A stretch of 64,000 nt of DNA from CAVQBJ01 sp963710725 (GCA_963710725.1 CAVQBJ010000005.1:186001-250000); one strand, 5' to 3'; shown: positions 1 to 8,349, counted from the first letter of the stretch. Notes: generated from the sequence alone by a model not told the origin. Translations and numbers: made by a program.

Positions 1-224
1 GGATCCGCCGGTCGTGCGCGCATCAGCGCGACGGCTGTCTGCGAGGCGACGGCGGCCGGCGTTCCGTGGCCGATCCCGTCGACGACCGCGAGCAGCGTCC
101 CATCGCCGTGCTCGACCGCGAGGAACGCATCGCCGGACGGCTGCTCGAGGCCCCGCGCCGCGATCGCCCATTGCACGCATCCGGCGTGCCGTGGCCCGGC
201 GCCGGCCGGACGCGGCACGCTCAT
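1..224 (-). CDS. rsbX: RsbX-like PP2C/SpoIIE-type phosphatase, 3' part cut by window edge
   Basis: Only the first 74 codons lie in the window. The reading begins MSVPRPAGAG and contains VVDGIGHGTPAAVAS, the first metal-binding Asp/Gly motif of PP2C/SpoIIE-like Ser/Thr phosphatases. In stressosome operons such a phosphatase (RsbX) dephosphorylates RsbR and RsbS to reset the complex. The ATG overlaps the stop of rsbT by 4 bases (221-224), so the two are translationally coupled. The family follows from the motif and from its place as fourth gene after rsbR-rsbS-rsbT; the second metal motif lies outside the window. RsbU-type activity is the alternative, but an RsbU would normally carry an N-terminal RsbT-binding domain, which is absent here. 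Confidence 0.8.
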   Translation of the reverse strand, partial: MSVPRPAGAGPRHAGCVQWAIAARGLEQPSGDAFLAVEHGDGTLLAVVDGIGHGTPAAVASQTAVALMRARPAD

Positions 225-649
225 CGAAGCGCCCACTTCGTGATCGTCACAATCGTGCCGTGCCCGGGATCGGACTGGATCTCGAAGTTGTCGAAGATGC
301 GGCGGCAACCGGGAAGCCCCAGGCCCAGCCCATCGGAGGTTGAGAAGCCGTCGCGCAACGCCAGCTCGATGTCCGCGATCCCGGGTCCCTGATCGCGGGC
401 GACGACCCGCACACCGCGCCGGCGATCCTCCTCGACGAGGCCGATGCGGATCTCCCCCTCGCCCGCGTACAGCAGGATGTTGCGCGCCAACTCCGACACG
501 GCGGTCGCCGTCAGTGCGAGATCGCCGGAGCTGAAGCCGAGGGCCGCCGCGATCTCGCGCGCACGGCGGCGGGCGTCCACGACGTCGCCGTCGGCACGGA
601 TGGCGACGATCTCGACCTCACCGACGAGCATCACCGTGCGTCGTCCCAT
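221..649 (-). CDS. rsbT: Stressosome switch kinase RsbT
   Basis: A 142-residue GHKL-fold serine kinase. It shows the N box SELARNILLYA, the G1 box DQGPGI and the G2 box GLGLGLPG, all typical of RsbT rather than of RsbW-type anti-sigma factors. In Bacillus, RsbT is held in the stressosome by RsbS, phosphorylates RsbR/RsbS under stress, and is released to activate a downstream phosphatase. The start overlaps the end of rsbS by 32 bases, and the stop overlaps the phosphatase start by 4. The length is family-typical (about 133 residues in Bacillus). The downstream target in this organism is not visible here. Confidence 0.9.
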   Translation of the reverse strand: MGRRTVMLVGEVEIVAIRADGDVVDARRRAREIAAALGFSSGDLALTATAVSELARNILLYAGEGEIRIGLVEEDRRRGVRVVARDQGPGIADIELALRDGFSTSDGLGLGLPGCRRIFDNFEIQSDPGHGTIVTITKWALR

Positions 650-1001
650 GGTCGGGCGTCGGCCACAGTCGCGCCAGGCCCTCCTCGAGATCGAGTGCCG
701 TCCCGACGTCCTCGAGCGTCAGCCCGAGCTGCACCATCGCGAATGCGACGTCGGGCGCGATCCCGACGATGATCGTCTTCGCGCCACGCAGGCGTGCCGT
801 CTGGGCGATCGCGCGGAGCGTTCGCGCGGCGTACGAGTCGAGCACGTCGAGCGCGCTGACGTCGAGGATCACCCCCGTGGCCCGAGCCTGACCGACGCGG
901 GACACGAGCTCGTCGCGGAGCTCGGCCAGGTCGTGGTCGGTGAGATTCGGCTGCAGCGAGGCGATCAGGATGCCCCGCTGGGCGAGTATCGGCGTGGCCA
1001 C
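618..1001 (-). CDS. rsbS: Stressosome scaffold STAS protein RsbS
   Basis: A 127-residue stand-alone STAS domain. The segment LDVSALDVLDSYAARTL carries the conserved Ser (about residue 56) corresponding to the RsbT-phosphorylated Ser59 of Bacillus RsbS. RsbS forms the stressosome core together with RsbR and sequesters RsbT. The gene lies 19 bases after rsbR and before rsbT on the minus strand, the canonical R-S-T order. The family assignment rests on the single-STAS size, the D-S motif and the operon order. Confidence 0.88.
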   Translation of the reverse strand: MATPILAQRGILIASLQPNLTDHDLAELRDELVSRVGQARATGVILDVSALDVLDSYAARTLRAIAQTARLRGAKTIIVGIAPDVAFAMVQLGLTLEDVGTALDLEEGLARLWPTPDHGTTHGDARR

Positions 1002-1020
1002 GTGACGCCTTCGGCCGCCG

Positions 1021-1989
1021 TCACTCCTCGCGGAGCATCGCCGCGGCCGCGCCGCCGTCGTTCTCGCGAGTGACGCGGTAGCCGAGCATCCGCTCGGCGA
1101 GCTCGATCCCTCCCTGGAGGTCGCCGACGGTGCGGAGCTTGCCGAGATCGACGCCGAGCATGACGAGCGTCTGCGCGACCTCGGCCGAGAGGCCCGTCAC
1201 GATCGCCTTCGCGCCCATCAGCCGCGCCGCCTCGACGGCCTGCAGCAGATGGTTGGCCACGTGCGTGTCCACCGACGGAACGCCCGTGATATCGACGACC
1301 ACGACCTGGCCGCGGGCGGCGCGGATCGATTGCAGCAGCTGCTCGGTCAGCTGTCGCGCGCGATGCGGGTCGATCGCGCCGATGATCGGCAGGATGAGCA
1401 GCCCCTCGCGGACCTGCATGACCGGCGTCGAGAGCTCACGAATCGCCTGCTGCTGATCGGAGATCGTCCGTTCGCGCTGGGCGATGTAGGTGTCGATCGC
1501 CAGTCCGATGTCGAGGAAGACGAGCTTGCCGAGCGAGAAGTACGCCTCGAGCGCGCCCGCCGAATCATCGCCAAAGGCCTCGAAGATTCGCTGGCCGACG
1601 GCGCGAAGGTACCGGTTGTAGGCACCGAGATACCACTTCACGTCGAGACCGATGCGCTCGTGCACGGCGCCGATCCGCAGCCGATCGAGAACGTACTCGT
1701 CGCCGTAGTTCCCCTGCGTGAGCCTCAGGAAGTACGCGCGTTGCATGCTCTTGACGTGCTCGAGCACGGTTGCGTCCTCGAAGAAGCGGCGCGTCTGCTC
1801 GAAGGCGAGGAAATGCTCGTACAGATCCTCGATCACGGCGTCGGCGTAGGCGCGCGCCAGCTCGTTGAGCTCGGTGAGCCGGGCTTCGTCGGCGGCTCCG
1901 AACTGCAGCCACCGCTTGCGTTCTGACACCTCGTCGTCCGACAGCGCCAGATGCACCTCTCCGACTCGTACGTTCATCGGGGTAGTCAC
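1021..1989 (-). CDS. rsbR: RsbR-type stressosome sensor with N-terminal globin domain
   Basis: A 322-residue protein with an N-terminal globin-coupled-sensor domain (about residues 10-170) and a C-terminal STAS domain (about 190-300). The globin part contains RIGAVHERIGL, matching the F-helix motif of globin-coupled sensors, with the candidate proximal heme His near residue 110. The STAS part has DITGVPSVDTHVANHLL, where the Thr after Asp corresponds to a phosphorylated Thr of RsbR. I chose GTG at 1989 because AAGGGAG lies 8 bases upstream (about 1998-2005); an in-frame start at 2031 would add 14 residues without support. By analogy to Bacillus RsbR and Vibrio globin-RsbR, it would sense O2 or a redox gas and feed the stressosome. 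Heme binding is inferred. Confidence 0.88.
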   Translation of the reverse strand: MTTPMNVRVGEVHLALSDDEVSERKRWLQFGAADEARLTELNELARAYADAVIEDLYEHFLAFEQTRRFFEDATVLEHVKSMQRAYFLRLTQGNYGDEYVLDRLRIGAVHERIGLDVKWYLGAYNRYLRAVGQRIFEAFGDDSAGALEAYFSLGKLVFLDIGLAIDTYIAQRERTISDQQQAIRELSTPVMQVREGLLILPIIGAIDPHRARQLTEQLLQSIRAARGQVVVVDITGVPSVDTHVANHLLQAVEAARLMGAKAIVTGLSAEVAQTLVMLGVDLGKLRTVGDLQGGIELAERMLGYRVTRENDGGAAAAMLREE

Positions 1990-2163
1990 GACGGATCGCT
2001 CCCTTTTCCAGCTCAGCGGCCCGCTTCGCAACCCCCCGCCGAGAGTTTGAATGCGTTCTTGATGCGCCTCCGACCCCTCGCCGCCATTCAGCGGGGTAAT
2101 CTCGGTTACGCGCTCAACCTCCCTTCGCTGCTCGCCGGGCGACCATGACGGCCGCGACGTTCA

Positions 2164-2169
2164 TAATAC
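2164..2169 (-). promoter_or_regulatory. Candidate -10 element of the rsbRSTX operon; rest of 2032-2256 is non-coding
   Basis: On the minus strand TATTAT stands out in this GC-rich region and would give a leader of about 170 bases before rsbR. No good -35 is present at 17 bases (GTTGCG), although TTGTTG occurs at 19. The gap 2032-2256 has no supported gene; both of its neighbours are minus-strand genes, so this is the only place for an rsbR promoter. Confidence 0.35.
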
Positions 2170-2256
2170 GCCCGCTTTACGGCCGCGCAACAATCAACCG
2201 TTCCTGGGCGTCGCCGCCGCAGTATCCGGCAGCGACCGTCGGGCCAGGCCGAGCCG

Positions 2257-4335
2257 TCAGGCGGCTTTGGCTGCTCTGGCGGACGGCTCGCGCACGACGT
2301 CGCACAGGGCCCCGACGACCTCCGGGTGGAACTGGGTTCCGGCGCAGCGGCGCAGCTCCTCGACGGCGGCGTCGATGGTCATGGCATCGCTGTAGGGACG
2401 GGTGTTCGTCATCGCGTCGTAGGCGTCGCAGGCACAGACGATGCTCGCTCCGAGCGGAATCTGCGTGCCATGCAGGCGATCCGGGTAGCCGCCTCCGTCG
2501 TGGCGTTCGTGGCTCGAGCGAACGAGCTCGGCCGCCGGTGCGAGCGACGGAGCGGCGAGGACGATCCGTTCGCCGATCAGCGTGTGTCGACGCATGAAGG
2601 CCCACTCTTCTTCGTCGAGCGGTCCGGGCTTGTTGAGGATACTGTCGGGGATCGCCACCTTGCCGATGTCGTGGAGCTGGGCGGCGATCTCGATCCGCTT
2701 GACCTCGTGCTCGGGTAATCCGAGGCGATGGGCCGTGGCCGTCGCGAGCTCGGCGACGCCGTCGACGTGGTCGTGGAGCCCGGGACTGCGCTCGCTCAGG
2801 GCTCTCAGAAGCACATCGACGCTCTGGCGGCTGGCCGACGCGCGGCCGGCCTTGTGGTCGTACATGTGACGGTCCGCCACGCGCAGGGCCTCCTCAGCCG
2901 AGGCGGCATCGCCGGGGAGATACGCGACGCCGTAGGAGCAGCCGATGGTGAAGGCTTCGCCGCGTTCGCACATCGCCTCGGCGGCCGCCTGCGCGAGCTG
3001 CCGCCCGCCATCGCCGCCGGCACTCGCGAGCATGCAGAACTCGTCGCCGCCCATCCGGTACGTCCCGGCGCGACCGTCCAGCTCCGCGCGCAGGCGGTCG
3101 GCCAGGCGAACGAGCAGTGCGTCGCCGGCCGGATGACCGAACGTGTCGTTGTACTGCTTGAAGCCGTCCAGGTCGAAGAGCGCCAGCACGACCGCCTCGC
3201 CCTCGGCCAGGCGAGCGGCGCACGCCTCCAGATCGTTCATGAGCGCGCGCCGGTTTGGCAACCCGGTGAGCGCATCGGTGTTCGCCTCCTCGCGGCTGGC
3301 GGCGAGCAGACGATCGTTCTCACCGATCAGTCGACGCAGGCTCTCGGTCATCGCTGCCAGCGCCGTTCCGAGCGCGTCGCGCTCGCTGCGCGGATGCACG
3401 GGGACGTCCAGGTCCCCCGCCGCGATCGTCTCCGCGACGGCGACGGTGCCGGTGAGGTAGTCGACCATCGAGTCGAAGTCGTCGGCCATGTCGCCGAGCT
3501 CGTCGTGACTCGAGACGGCCACCCGCTCGACGATCTCACCCTGAGCGATCGCCTTGGCGGCGAGCCCGATCGCCCGCACGGCGTGCGTGATCCGCCGCGC
3601 CAGCACGACGGCGACACCGAGCGCGATAATGACGGCGATCCCCAGCAGCAGCAGGATCAACATGACGCCCCGGTGGTTGCTCGACCGCGAGGCCTGCGCC
3701 GCGGCGTTGGCGGTGGCCACCTTGTGGTCGTTCCACTCGGCGATGACCACCTTGAGCACGTTGTACTCGGCGTCGCCCGCGCCGTCGCCGACGACCTCGC
3801 CGGCGGTGAGGATCTGTCCGCGATCGGCGAGCGTGCGAAACGGCGCGGTGATGGACACATAACGCGCGAAATCGACGCTGAAGGCATCGAAGAGCCGCCG
3901 GTCGGTGGCGTCGGAGACCAGTCCGCGTGTGCGGTAGGAGCCGAGCAGCTGTTGCATCAGCGTGAGATCCCCGGCCAAGTCGCCGTCGATCCCCGACGCC
4001 CCCGGGCGATCGGCCGGCACGGCGACGATGTAGTGCAGCTGGTCCTTGCGATACTTGTTCATCAGCGCATTGATGTCGCCGACCGTCCGGGTGCTCGGGA
4101 CCACCTGGTCGGCCAGGTGCGTGAGCTGGCGGCTGTCGCTGCCGAGCCGGTTCACCGCGAACAGGCCGACGGTCAGCATGAGGGCCACGACGACGCCGAA
4201 CGCCCCGAGCAGCTTCGACTGCAGCGACACTCTCATCTGGCGGTTCCGGCCCGTACGTCGCGCGCTTGCGCCGCCGGCCGGGGCGACGGCTGCTGGGGTG
4301 CCGACCGGGGCGGCTGAGCTTGGGTTGTCGTTCAC
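2257..4335 (-). CDS. Membrane sensor with HAMP, GGDEF and HD-GYP domains (c-di-GMP turnover)
   Basis: About 692 residues. A first transmembrane helix (about 40-60) is followed by an extracytoplasmic four-helix-like sensor, a second helix (about 222-245), a HAMP segment plus a HAMP-like repeat (ending near 340), a GGDEF domain with intact RMGGDEF near residue 429, and an HD-GYP domain with QLHDIGKVAIPD and SSHERHDGGGYP. It could both make and degrade cyclic di-GMP. The inhibitory RxxD site five residues before GGDEF is absent. I placed the start at GTG 4335, with GGAAG just upstream; the frame stays open to 4626 and an internal ATG at 4236 sits directly before the first helix, so the start is uncertain. 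The gene is divergent from the hybrid kinase at 4545. Confidence 0.88.
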   Translation of the reverse strand: MNDNPSSAAPVGTPAAVAPAGGASARRTGRNRQMRVSLQSKLLGAFGVVVALMLTVGLFAVNRLGSDSRQLTHLADQVVPSTRTVGDINALMNKYRKDQLHYIVAVPADRPGASGIDGDLAGDLTLMQQLLGSYRTRGLVSDATDRRLFDAFSVDFARYVSITAPFRTLADRGQILTAGEVVGDGAGDAEYNVLKVVIAEWNDHKVATANAAAQASRSSNHRGVMLILLLLGIAVIIALGVAVVLARRITHAVRAIGLAAKAIAQGEIVERVAVSSHDELGDMADDFDSMVDYLTGTVAVAETIAAGDLDVPVHPRSERDALGTALAAMTESLRRLIGENDRLLAASREEANTDALTGLPNRRALMNDLEACAARLAEGEAVVLALFDLDGFKQYNDTFGHPAGDALLVRLADRLRAELDGRAGTYRMGGDEFCMLASAGGDGGRQLAQAAAEAMCERGEAFTIGCSYGVAYLPGDAASAEEALRVADRHMYDHKAGRASASRQSVDVLLRALSERSPGLHDHVDGVAELATATAHRLGLPEHEVKRIEIAAQLHDIGKVAIPDSILNKPGPLDEEEWAFMRRHTLIGERIVLAAPSLAPAAELVRSSHERHDGGGYPDRLHGTQIPLGASIVCACDAYDAMTNTRPYSDAMTIDAAVEELRRCAGTQFHPEVVGALCDVVREPSARAAKAA

Positions 4336-4544
4336 TGTTTTCTTCCAGGGTGTCGCGGCTGGGATTTCCTTGGCGGCAACGCCGCCGGGGCGGGCCGCGC
4401 GGCGACGGTGGATGCGTGGCGGTCTTGTGATCGGCCCGGTTTCCTCACCTCGCATCCCCGATATGAGGTAGATGCCGGGGCCTCCCGCGCCGGATTCGTA
4501 CGCCAGTCGTCCATCCGGCTCGCGGGAGCCGGCGGCGTGCCGAT
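4336..4544 (-). other. Divergent leader region with mutually exclusive stems
   Basis: This 209-base gap between divergent signalling genes is unusually structured on the minus strand. GGATGCG (4451-4457) can pair with GCATC upstream (4471-4475) or with CGCATCC downstream (4410-4416), so the same segment has two competing partners. An ACCTC/GAGGT pairing lies in the same area. No known riboswitch consensus could be matched with confidence. It may be a 5' leader, or part of the N-terminal coding region if a far-upstream start (4626) is used. Confidence 0.35.
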
Positions 4545-6815
4545 GTGACGGGTAGGAGCGTTGTCTCCGGCGCTCAGCTGGATTCACCGCTCGCGACCGA
4601 GAATGTGTCACTACCTGCACCCACACCGATGAGTCCGAACGGGATCGCGCTGGGCCACGCCGCCCGAGTCGACGACGCGGCCGGTCATCGCCGGTCGGGC
4701 GCGGTCACCCGGCTGGCCGAGCACCTGCGACGCTGGTACGCACCCGCGATCGTGTCGGCGCTGGCGGTGCTGTCGATCATCGCCACCGCGTTCCTGCAGC
4801 ATCGCGCCGAGGCGTACAGCCAGGCGGAGGTCAAGCTGGCCAACGTCGCGACTCAGTTCAGCGACGTCGGGGTACATCCGCTGCAGCTCGTCGACGGCCT
4901 CGTCCCCGCTCCCACGGTCGGTGCGCAGATGCGCGGCGGCGAGATCGCCGTGCACGACGAGCTTGCCGGGCTGGCGCGCAACGAGCCGCTTCCGAGCCTT
5001 CACGCCATCGGAGGCCCGCTCGAGCGCGACTTCGCCACGGTGAACGCGATCTTCTCACTGCTCGCGCATGATCCCCAGCTGAGCGATCCCGGGAGTGTCC
5101 TCGTCGCGGTCCACCTGGGCGTGACGGCCAACGCCGCGGGCGGCGAAACGACGAACGCCATCGACACCGCCAAGGCGCAGTACAGCAAGAGCGCGTCTCG
5201 CGCTCAAACGCAGGCGCTCGTAGGGTCCGCGGTCGCCGTCACGGCGCTGCTGGCCGCGTTCCTCCTGTTCTACCGACGGGCGTTTCGCGCCCGGCTGGCC
5301 GCCGAGGCCCTCGCCGACGACCTCGGACGCAAGGAGGCGCACCTGGCCGAGGCCCAGCGTCAGGCCGGCGTGGGGAGCTGGGAGTGGGACGCCGCGAGCG
5401 GCCGGTTGATCTGGTCAGAGCAGCAGGCGCGTCTGCACCACTGGGACGCCGATGAGCCGCCGCGGAGCCTGCAGGCGATGCTCGAGCTGGTCGACGCCGA
5501 CTCCCGCGCCCGGCTCGCCGACGCGCTGCGCACGGCCCGGGCCGAGGGCGGGCTCCTGAGCATGCGCTACAAGGTGACCGGCCCCGACGGAACCCGCATC
5601 ATCGACTGCCACGGTACGAGCGTGCGCGACACCGCGGGCCGCGTCACCGGCCTCGTGGGCACCTGCCAGGACGTCACCGATCGCTTCCTGCGTGCCGAGG
5701 CCGAGCGCGCGACTCAGGCCAAGGACGAGTTCCTGTCGCGGATGAGCCATGAGCTGCGCACGCCGCTGAACGCGATCCTCGGGTTCAGCCAGCTTCTCGA
5801 GATGGGGGAGCTGTCCGATCGCCAGCACGCAAACGTGGATCACGTGCTCAAGGCGGGCGACCACCTGCTGGAACTCGTCAACGAGGTCCTGGAGATCTCA
5901 CGCATCCAGTCCAATCCGGACTATGTGTCGATGCAGCCGGTCCGCGCCGGCAGCGTGGTCAGCGAGGCGATCGACCTCGTGGCGCCGATGGCCCAGGCGC
6001 GACACATCGTGGTGAGCGTACGGGGCGAAGACGACGACCTCTGGGTGCTCGCGGACGTGCAACGCCTCCGGCAGGTGCTGCTGAACCTGCTGTCGAATGC
6101 CATCAAGTACAACGGCGAAGGCCGACGCGTGCAGATCTGCCTGCGCCGCGGCGACCAGGAGCGAATCGAGATCGCCGTCCTCGACGACGGGCCCGGGATC
6201 GCCCCCGAGCTGCTCGTTCGCCTGTTCACGCCGTTCGACCGCCTCGGCGCCGAGCAGAGCAGCATCGAGGGCACGGGACTCGGACTGGCGCTGTCGAAGG
6301 CGTTCGCCGAGGCGATGGGCGGCACGCTCGGCGTGCAGAGCACTCCCGGGAAGGGAAGCGTCTTCACGCTCGAGTTGGCCGCCCACGCACCGGTGGCCGA
6401 GCCCGCCGCCTCGGACCGTTGCGACGTCAGGGCTGACGACCGGCGATTGGTCCTGTGCGTCGACGACAACCCCGCCAACCTCGAGCTCATCGAGCAGATC
6501 TTCGTCGAGCGGCTGGAGATCACCGTGGTCAGTGCCGTGCAGGGACGAATGGCGGTCGATCTCGCCCGCCGCCGGCGGCCCGACCTGCTGCTCGTGGACC
6601 TCAACCTGCCGGACATCGACGGCGAAGAGGTCGTCCGTCTGTTGCAGGCCGAGCCCGAGACGGCGCGGATCCCGTTCGTGGCGATCAGCGCCGATGCGAC
6701 GGCGGAACGGCGGGCGGCGGTGCTCGACCTCGGTGCCCGGGCCTACCTGACCAAGCCGTTCGACATCGCCGAGCTGCTGCGTATCGTCGACGAGGCACTC
6801 CTCGCCCCCGCCTGA
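4545..6815 (+). CDS. Hybrid sensor histidine kinase (TM-sensor-TM-PAS-HisKA-HATPase-REC)
   Basis: 756 residues. Two transmembrane helices (about 65-85 and 222-240) flank an extracytoplasmic sensor. A PAS domain follows (GVGSWEWDAASGRLIWSEQ, about 275-385), then a HisKA domain with phospho-acceptor His in SRMSHELRTPLNAI (near residue 402), an HATPase_c domain (LLNLLSNAIKYN, DDGPGI, GTGLGLALSKA) and a C-terminal receiver with Asp in LLLVDLNLPD (near 685) and the conserved Lys in LTKPF. The signal is unknown. The next gene, 6 bases downstream, is a REC/HD-GYP protein, so a phosphorelay from this kinase to c-di-GMP degradation is likely. The GTG at 4545 has only a distant GGAG; ATG 4629 is an alternative. 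Confidence 0.9.
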   Translation: MTGRSVVSGAQLDSPLATENVSLPAPTPMSPNGIALGHAARVDDAAGHRRSGAVTRLAEHLRRWYAPAIVSALAVLSIIATAFLQHRAEAYSQAEVKLANVATQFSDVGVHPLQLVDGLVPAPTVGAQMRGGEIAVHDELAGLARNEPLPSLHAIGGPLERDFATVNAIFSLLAHDPQLSDPGSVLVAVHLGVTANAAGGETTNAIDTAKAQYSKSASRAQTQALVGSAVAVTALLAAFLLFYRRAFRARLAAEALADDLGRKEAHLAEAQRQAGVGSWEWDAASGRLIWSEQQARLHHWDADEPPRSLQAMLELVDADSRARLADALRTARAEGGLLSMRYKVTGPDGTRIIDCHGTSVRDTAGRVTGLVGTCQDVTDRFLRAEAERATQAKDEFLSRMSHELRTPLNAILGFSQLLEMGELSDRQHANVDHVLKAGDHLLELVNEVLEISRIQSNPDYVSMQPVRAGSVVSEAIDLVAPMAQARHIVVSVRGEDDDLWVLADVQRLRQVLLNLLSNAIKYNGEGRRVQICLRRGDQERIEIAVLDDGPGIAPELLVRLFTPFDRLGAEQSSIEGTGLGLALSKAFAEAMGGTLGVQSTPGKGSVFTLELAAHAPVAEPAASDRCDVRADDRRLVLCVDDNPANLELIEQIFVERLEITVVSAVQGRMAVDLARRRRPDLLLVDLNLPDIDGEEVVRLLQAEPETARIPFVAISADATAERRAAVLDLGARAYLTKPFDIAELLRIVDEALLAPA

Positions 6816-6821
6816 CCAGCC

Positions 6822-7907
6822 ATGTCCACCGCGCTGACCGACATGAGGGTGCTGATCGTCGACGACAACGCCGCCAACGTCGAGCTGCTCGAGGAGATCC
6901 TCGGCCAAGCGGGCTACACCAACCTCGTCAGCACGCAGGACGCGCGATCCGTCGCCCATCTGTGCGCCGCGTCGCTGCCCGACCTCATCCTGCTGGACCT
7001 GCACATGCCCGACCGCTCGGGCTTCGAGGTGATGGCCGACATTCGCGAGCTACTGCGCGAGCCCGAGAGCCTTCCGGTGCTCGTGGTCACGGCCGACGCC
7101 GCACACGCCTCGAAGCGGCGGGCGCTGAGCCTCGGCGCCCGCGACTTCATCAGCAAGCCCCTGGACAACGCCGAGCTGCTGCTGCGTGTACGAAACCTCC
7201 TGCAGACGCGGCATCTGCAGAAGGAACTCAGAAGTCGGAACGACCTTCTGACCGACGCGGTGCGCGCCCGTACCGTCGAGCTCGAGCACGCGCGGCTGGA
7301 GAGCCTGCACATCCTCGCGGCGACGGTCGAATACGGCGACCAGGGCTCCTTCCAGCACACCCAACGCGTCGGGCGGGGGGCCGCCCTCGTCGCCCAGGCG
7401 CTCGAGTTGTCGGATACGACCGTCACGATGATCCACGACGCCGCCCCACTGCACGACATCGGCAAGGTCGGAGTCCCCGAGAGTGTCCGTCTCAAGCCCG
7501 GCAAGCTGACCGACGAGGAGTTCGCGATCATGAAGAGCCACGTCGCGATCGGCGCGAACATCCTCGCGCCGGCCAGCTCGCCGGTGCTGCGCGCCGCCGC
7601 CGACATCGCGCGAACTCACCACGAGCACTGGAACGGCGGCGGCTATCTGGAGGGACTCGCGGGCGAGGACATCCCCCTCGCCGGGAGGATCACCGCCGTC
7701 GCCGATGTGTTCGACGCCCTCACGCACGCTCGCTCGTACAAAGAGGCTTGGGACATCGACCGCGCACTCGCCGAGGTCGCCGCCCAATCCGGACGCCAGT
7801 TCGACCCGCGCGTCGTGGACGCCTTCATGACGCTCAACCCCGACGCGCTCTTGCACGACGTTCCGCGGCACGGCGTTCTGCGGAACGACGAGCGACGAGC
7901 CGCCTGA
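6822..7907 (+). CDS. Response regulator with HD-GYP output (RpfG-like)
   Basis: 361 residues: a receiver domain with Asp59 in LILLDLHMPD, the acidic pair DD near 14-15 and Lys in SKPLD, a helical linker, then an HD-GYP phosphodiesterase domain with LHDIGKVGVPE (near 211) and THHEHWNGGGYLEG. The GYP motif reads GGGYLEG instead of GxGYP, a mild deviation. It should hydrolyse cyclic di-GMP when phosphorylated, probably by the hybrid kinase encoded 6 bases upstream. The ATG at 6822 has no strong ribosome site, consistent with translational coupling. Confidence 0.9.
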   Translation: MSTALTDMRVLIVDDNAANVELLEEILGQAGYTNLVSTQDARSVAHLCAASLPDLILLDLHMPDRSGFEVMADIRELLREPESLPVLVVTADAAHASKRRALSLGARDFISKPLDNAELLLRVRNLLQTRHLQKELRSRNDLLTDAVRARTVELEHARLESLHILAATVEYGDQGSFQHTQRVGRGAALVAQALELSDTTVTMIHDAAPLHDIGKVGVPESVRLKPGKLTDEEFAIMKSHVAIGANILAPASSPVLRAAADIARTHHEHWNGGGYLEGLAGEDIPLAGRITAVADVFDALTHARSYKEAWDIDRALAEVAAQSGRQFDPRVVDAFMTLNPDALLHDVPRHGVLRNDERRAA

Positions 7908-7908
7908 G

Positions 7909-7936
7909 CGAGACCGACGATCGGGCGTCAGTCTCG
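7909..7936 (+). terminator. Hairpin just after the response-regulator gene
   Basis: Arms 7909-7919 and 7926-7936 (CGAGACCGACG / CGTCAGTCTCG) pair over 11 positions with one C-A mismatch and a 6-base loop. It begins 2 bases after the stop codon. There is no T-run, so it may be a terminator or a 3'-end stabiliser. Confidence 0.45.
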
Positions 7937-8098
7937 ATGCCTGCGAGGGGGAGCGGTCCTACGCCGCACGGCGGGCCAAGCCGTCGGCCGAGCACACTCG
8001 CGCGATCGTCCTCGACATGCTGAGCCGTGAGCTCCGCAGACTGCTCGACTCGATCGCACCGCCCCGGCCGCGCTGACGCTCCCGGCGTGGCGCCGCCA

Positions 8099-8296
8099 TC
8101 AAGCAGGCCCTGGACGCCCGGGCTCGTGGCCCGCGCACTCGCGCACCGGCAGACGCGGATACCGTACGTAGTGCGGATCCGAGCGCGATCGCTCGCACAG
8201 CGAGAACCGCGAGCCCCGGGTGGTGGCGACCACGCGTTGGTGCCGGCAGGTGTTACACAGGCCGGCACCGGGAACGATCGGGACTGCGGCGGCCAT
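8099..8296 (-). CDS. Small Cys-rich (putative zinc-binding) conserved protein
   Basis: 65 residues with Cys14, Cys17, His19, Cys34 and Cys54, in the pattern CNTCRHQR, RGSRFSLCERS, DPHYVRYPRLPV and EC near the end. I recall this as a small conserved protein of actinobacteria and other phyla, with CxxCxH and a YPxLPV segment, of unknown role. The spacing suggests a zinc ribbon, but no ligand set has been shown. It is divergent from the ABC exporter operon that begins at 8350. The 191 bases between 7908 and 8098 hold only the hairpin at 7909 and no supported gene. Confidence 0.7.
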   Translation of the reverse strand: MAAAVPIVPGAGLCNTCRHQRVVATTRGSRFSLCERSRSDPHYVRYPRLPVRECAGHEPGRPGPA

Positions 8297-8326
8297 CGGC
8301 GTGGAGCGTAGCGATCCGGCTTGGCC

Positions 8327-8335
8327 TGCGATAAT
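8327..8335 (+). promoter_or_regulatory. Extended -10 element for the ABC exporter operon
   Basis: TGCGATAAT is an extended -10 (TG at 8327-8328, GATAAT at 8330-8335). Transcription would start near 8342, leaving about 8 bases before ATG 8350, and no Shine-Dalgarno is present. Confidence 0.5.
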
Positions 8336-8349
8336 TGCACCCGCAACGA

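Noticed and set aside
4336..4544. Assignment to a known c-di-GMP or c-di-AMP riboswitch class
   Set aside because: A few consensus-like words (ACGAATCCGG, GGAAACC) occur, but the conserved cores are not all present in the right order.
7936..8082. Possible short plus-strand frame ending RRLLDSIAPPRPR after the response regulator
   Set aside because: No start codon with a ribosome site and no recognisable family; perhaps a decayed gene end but not supportable.
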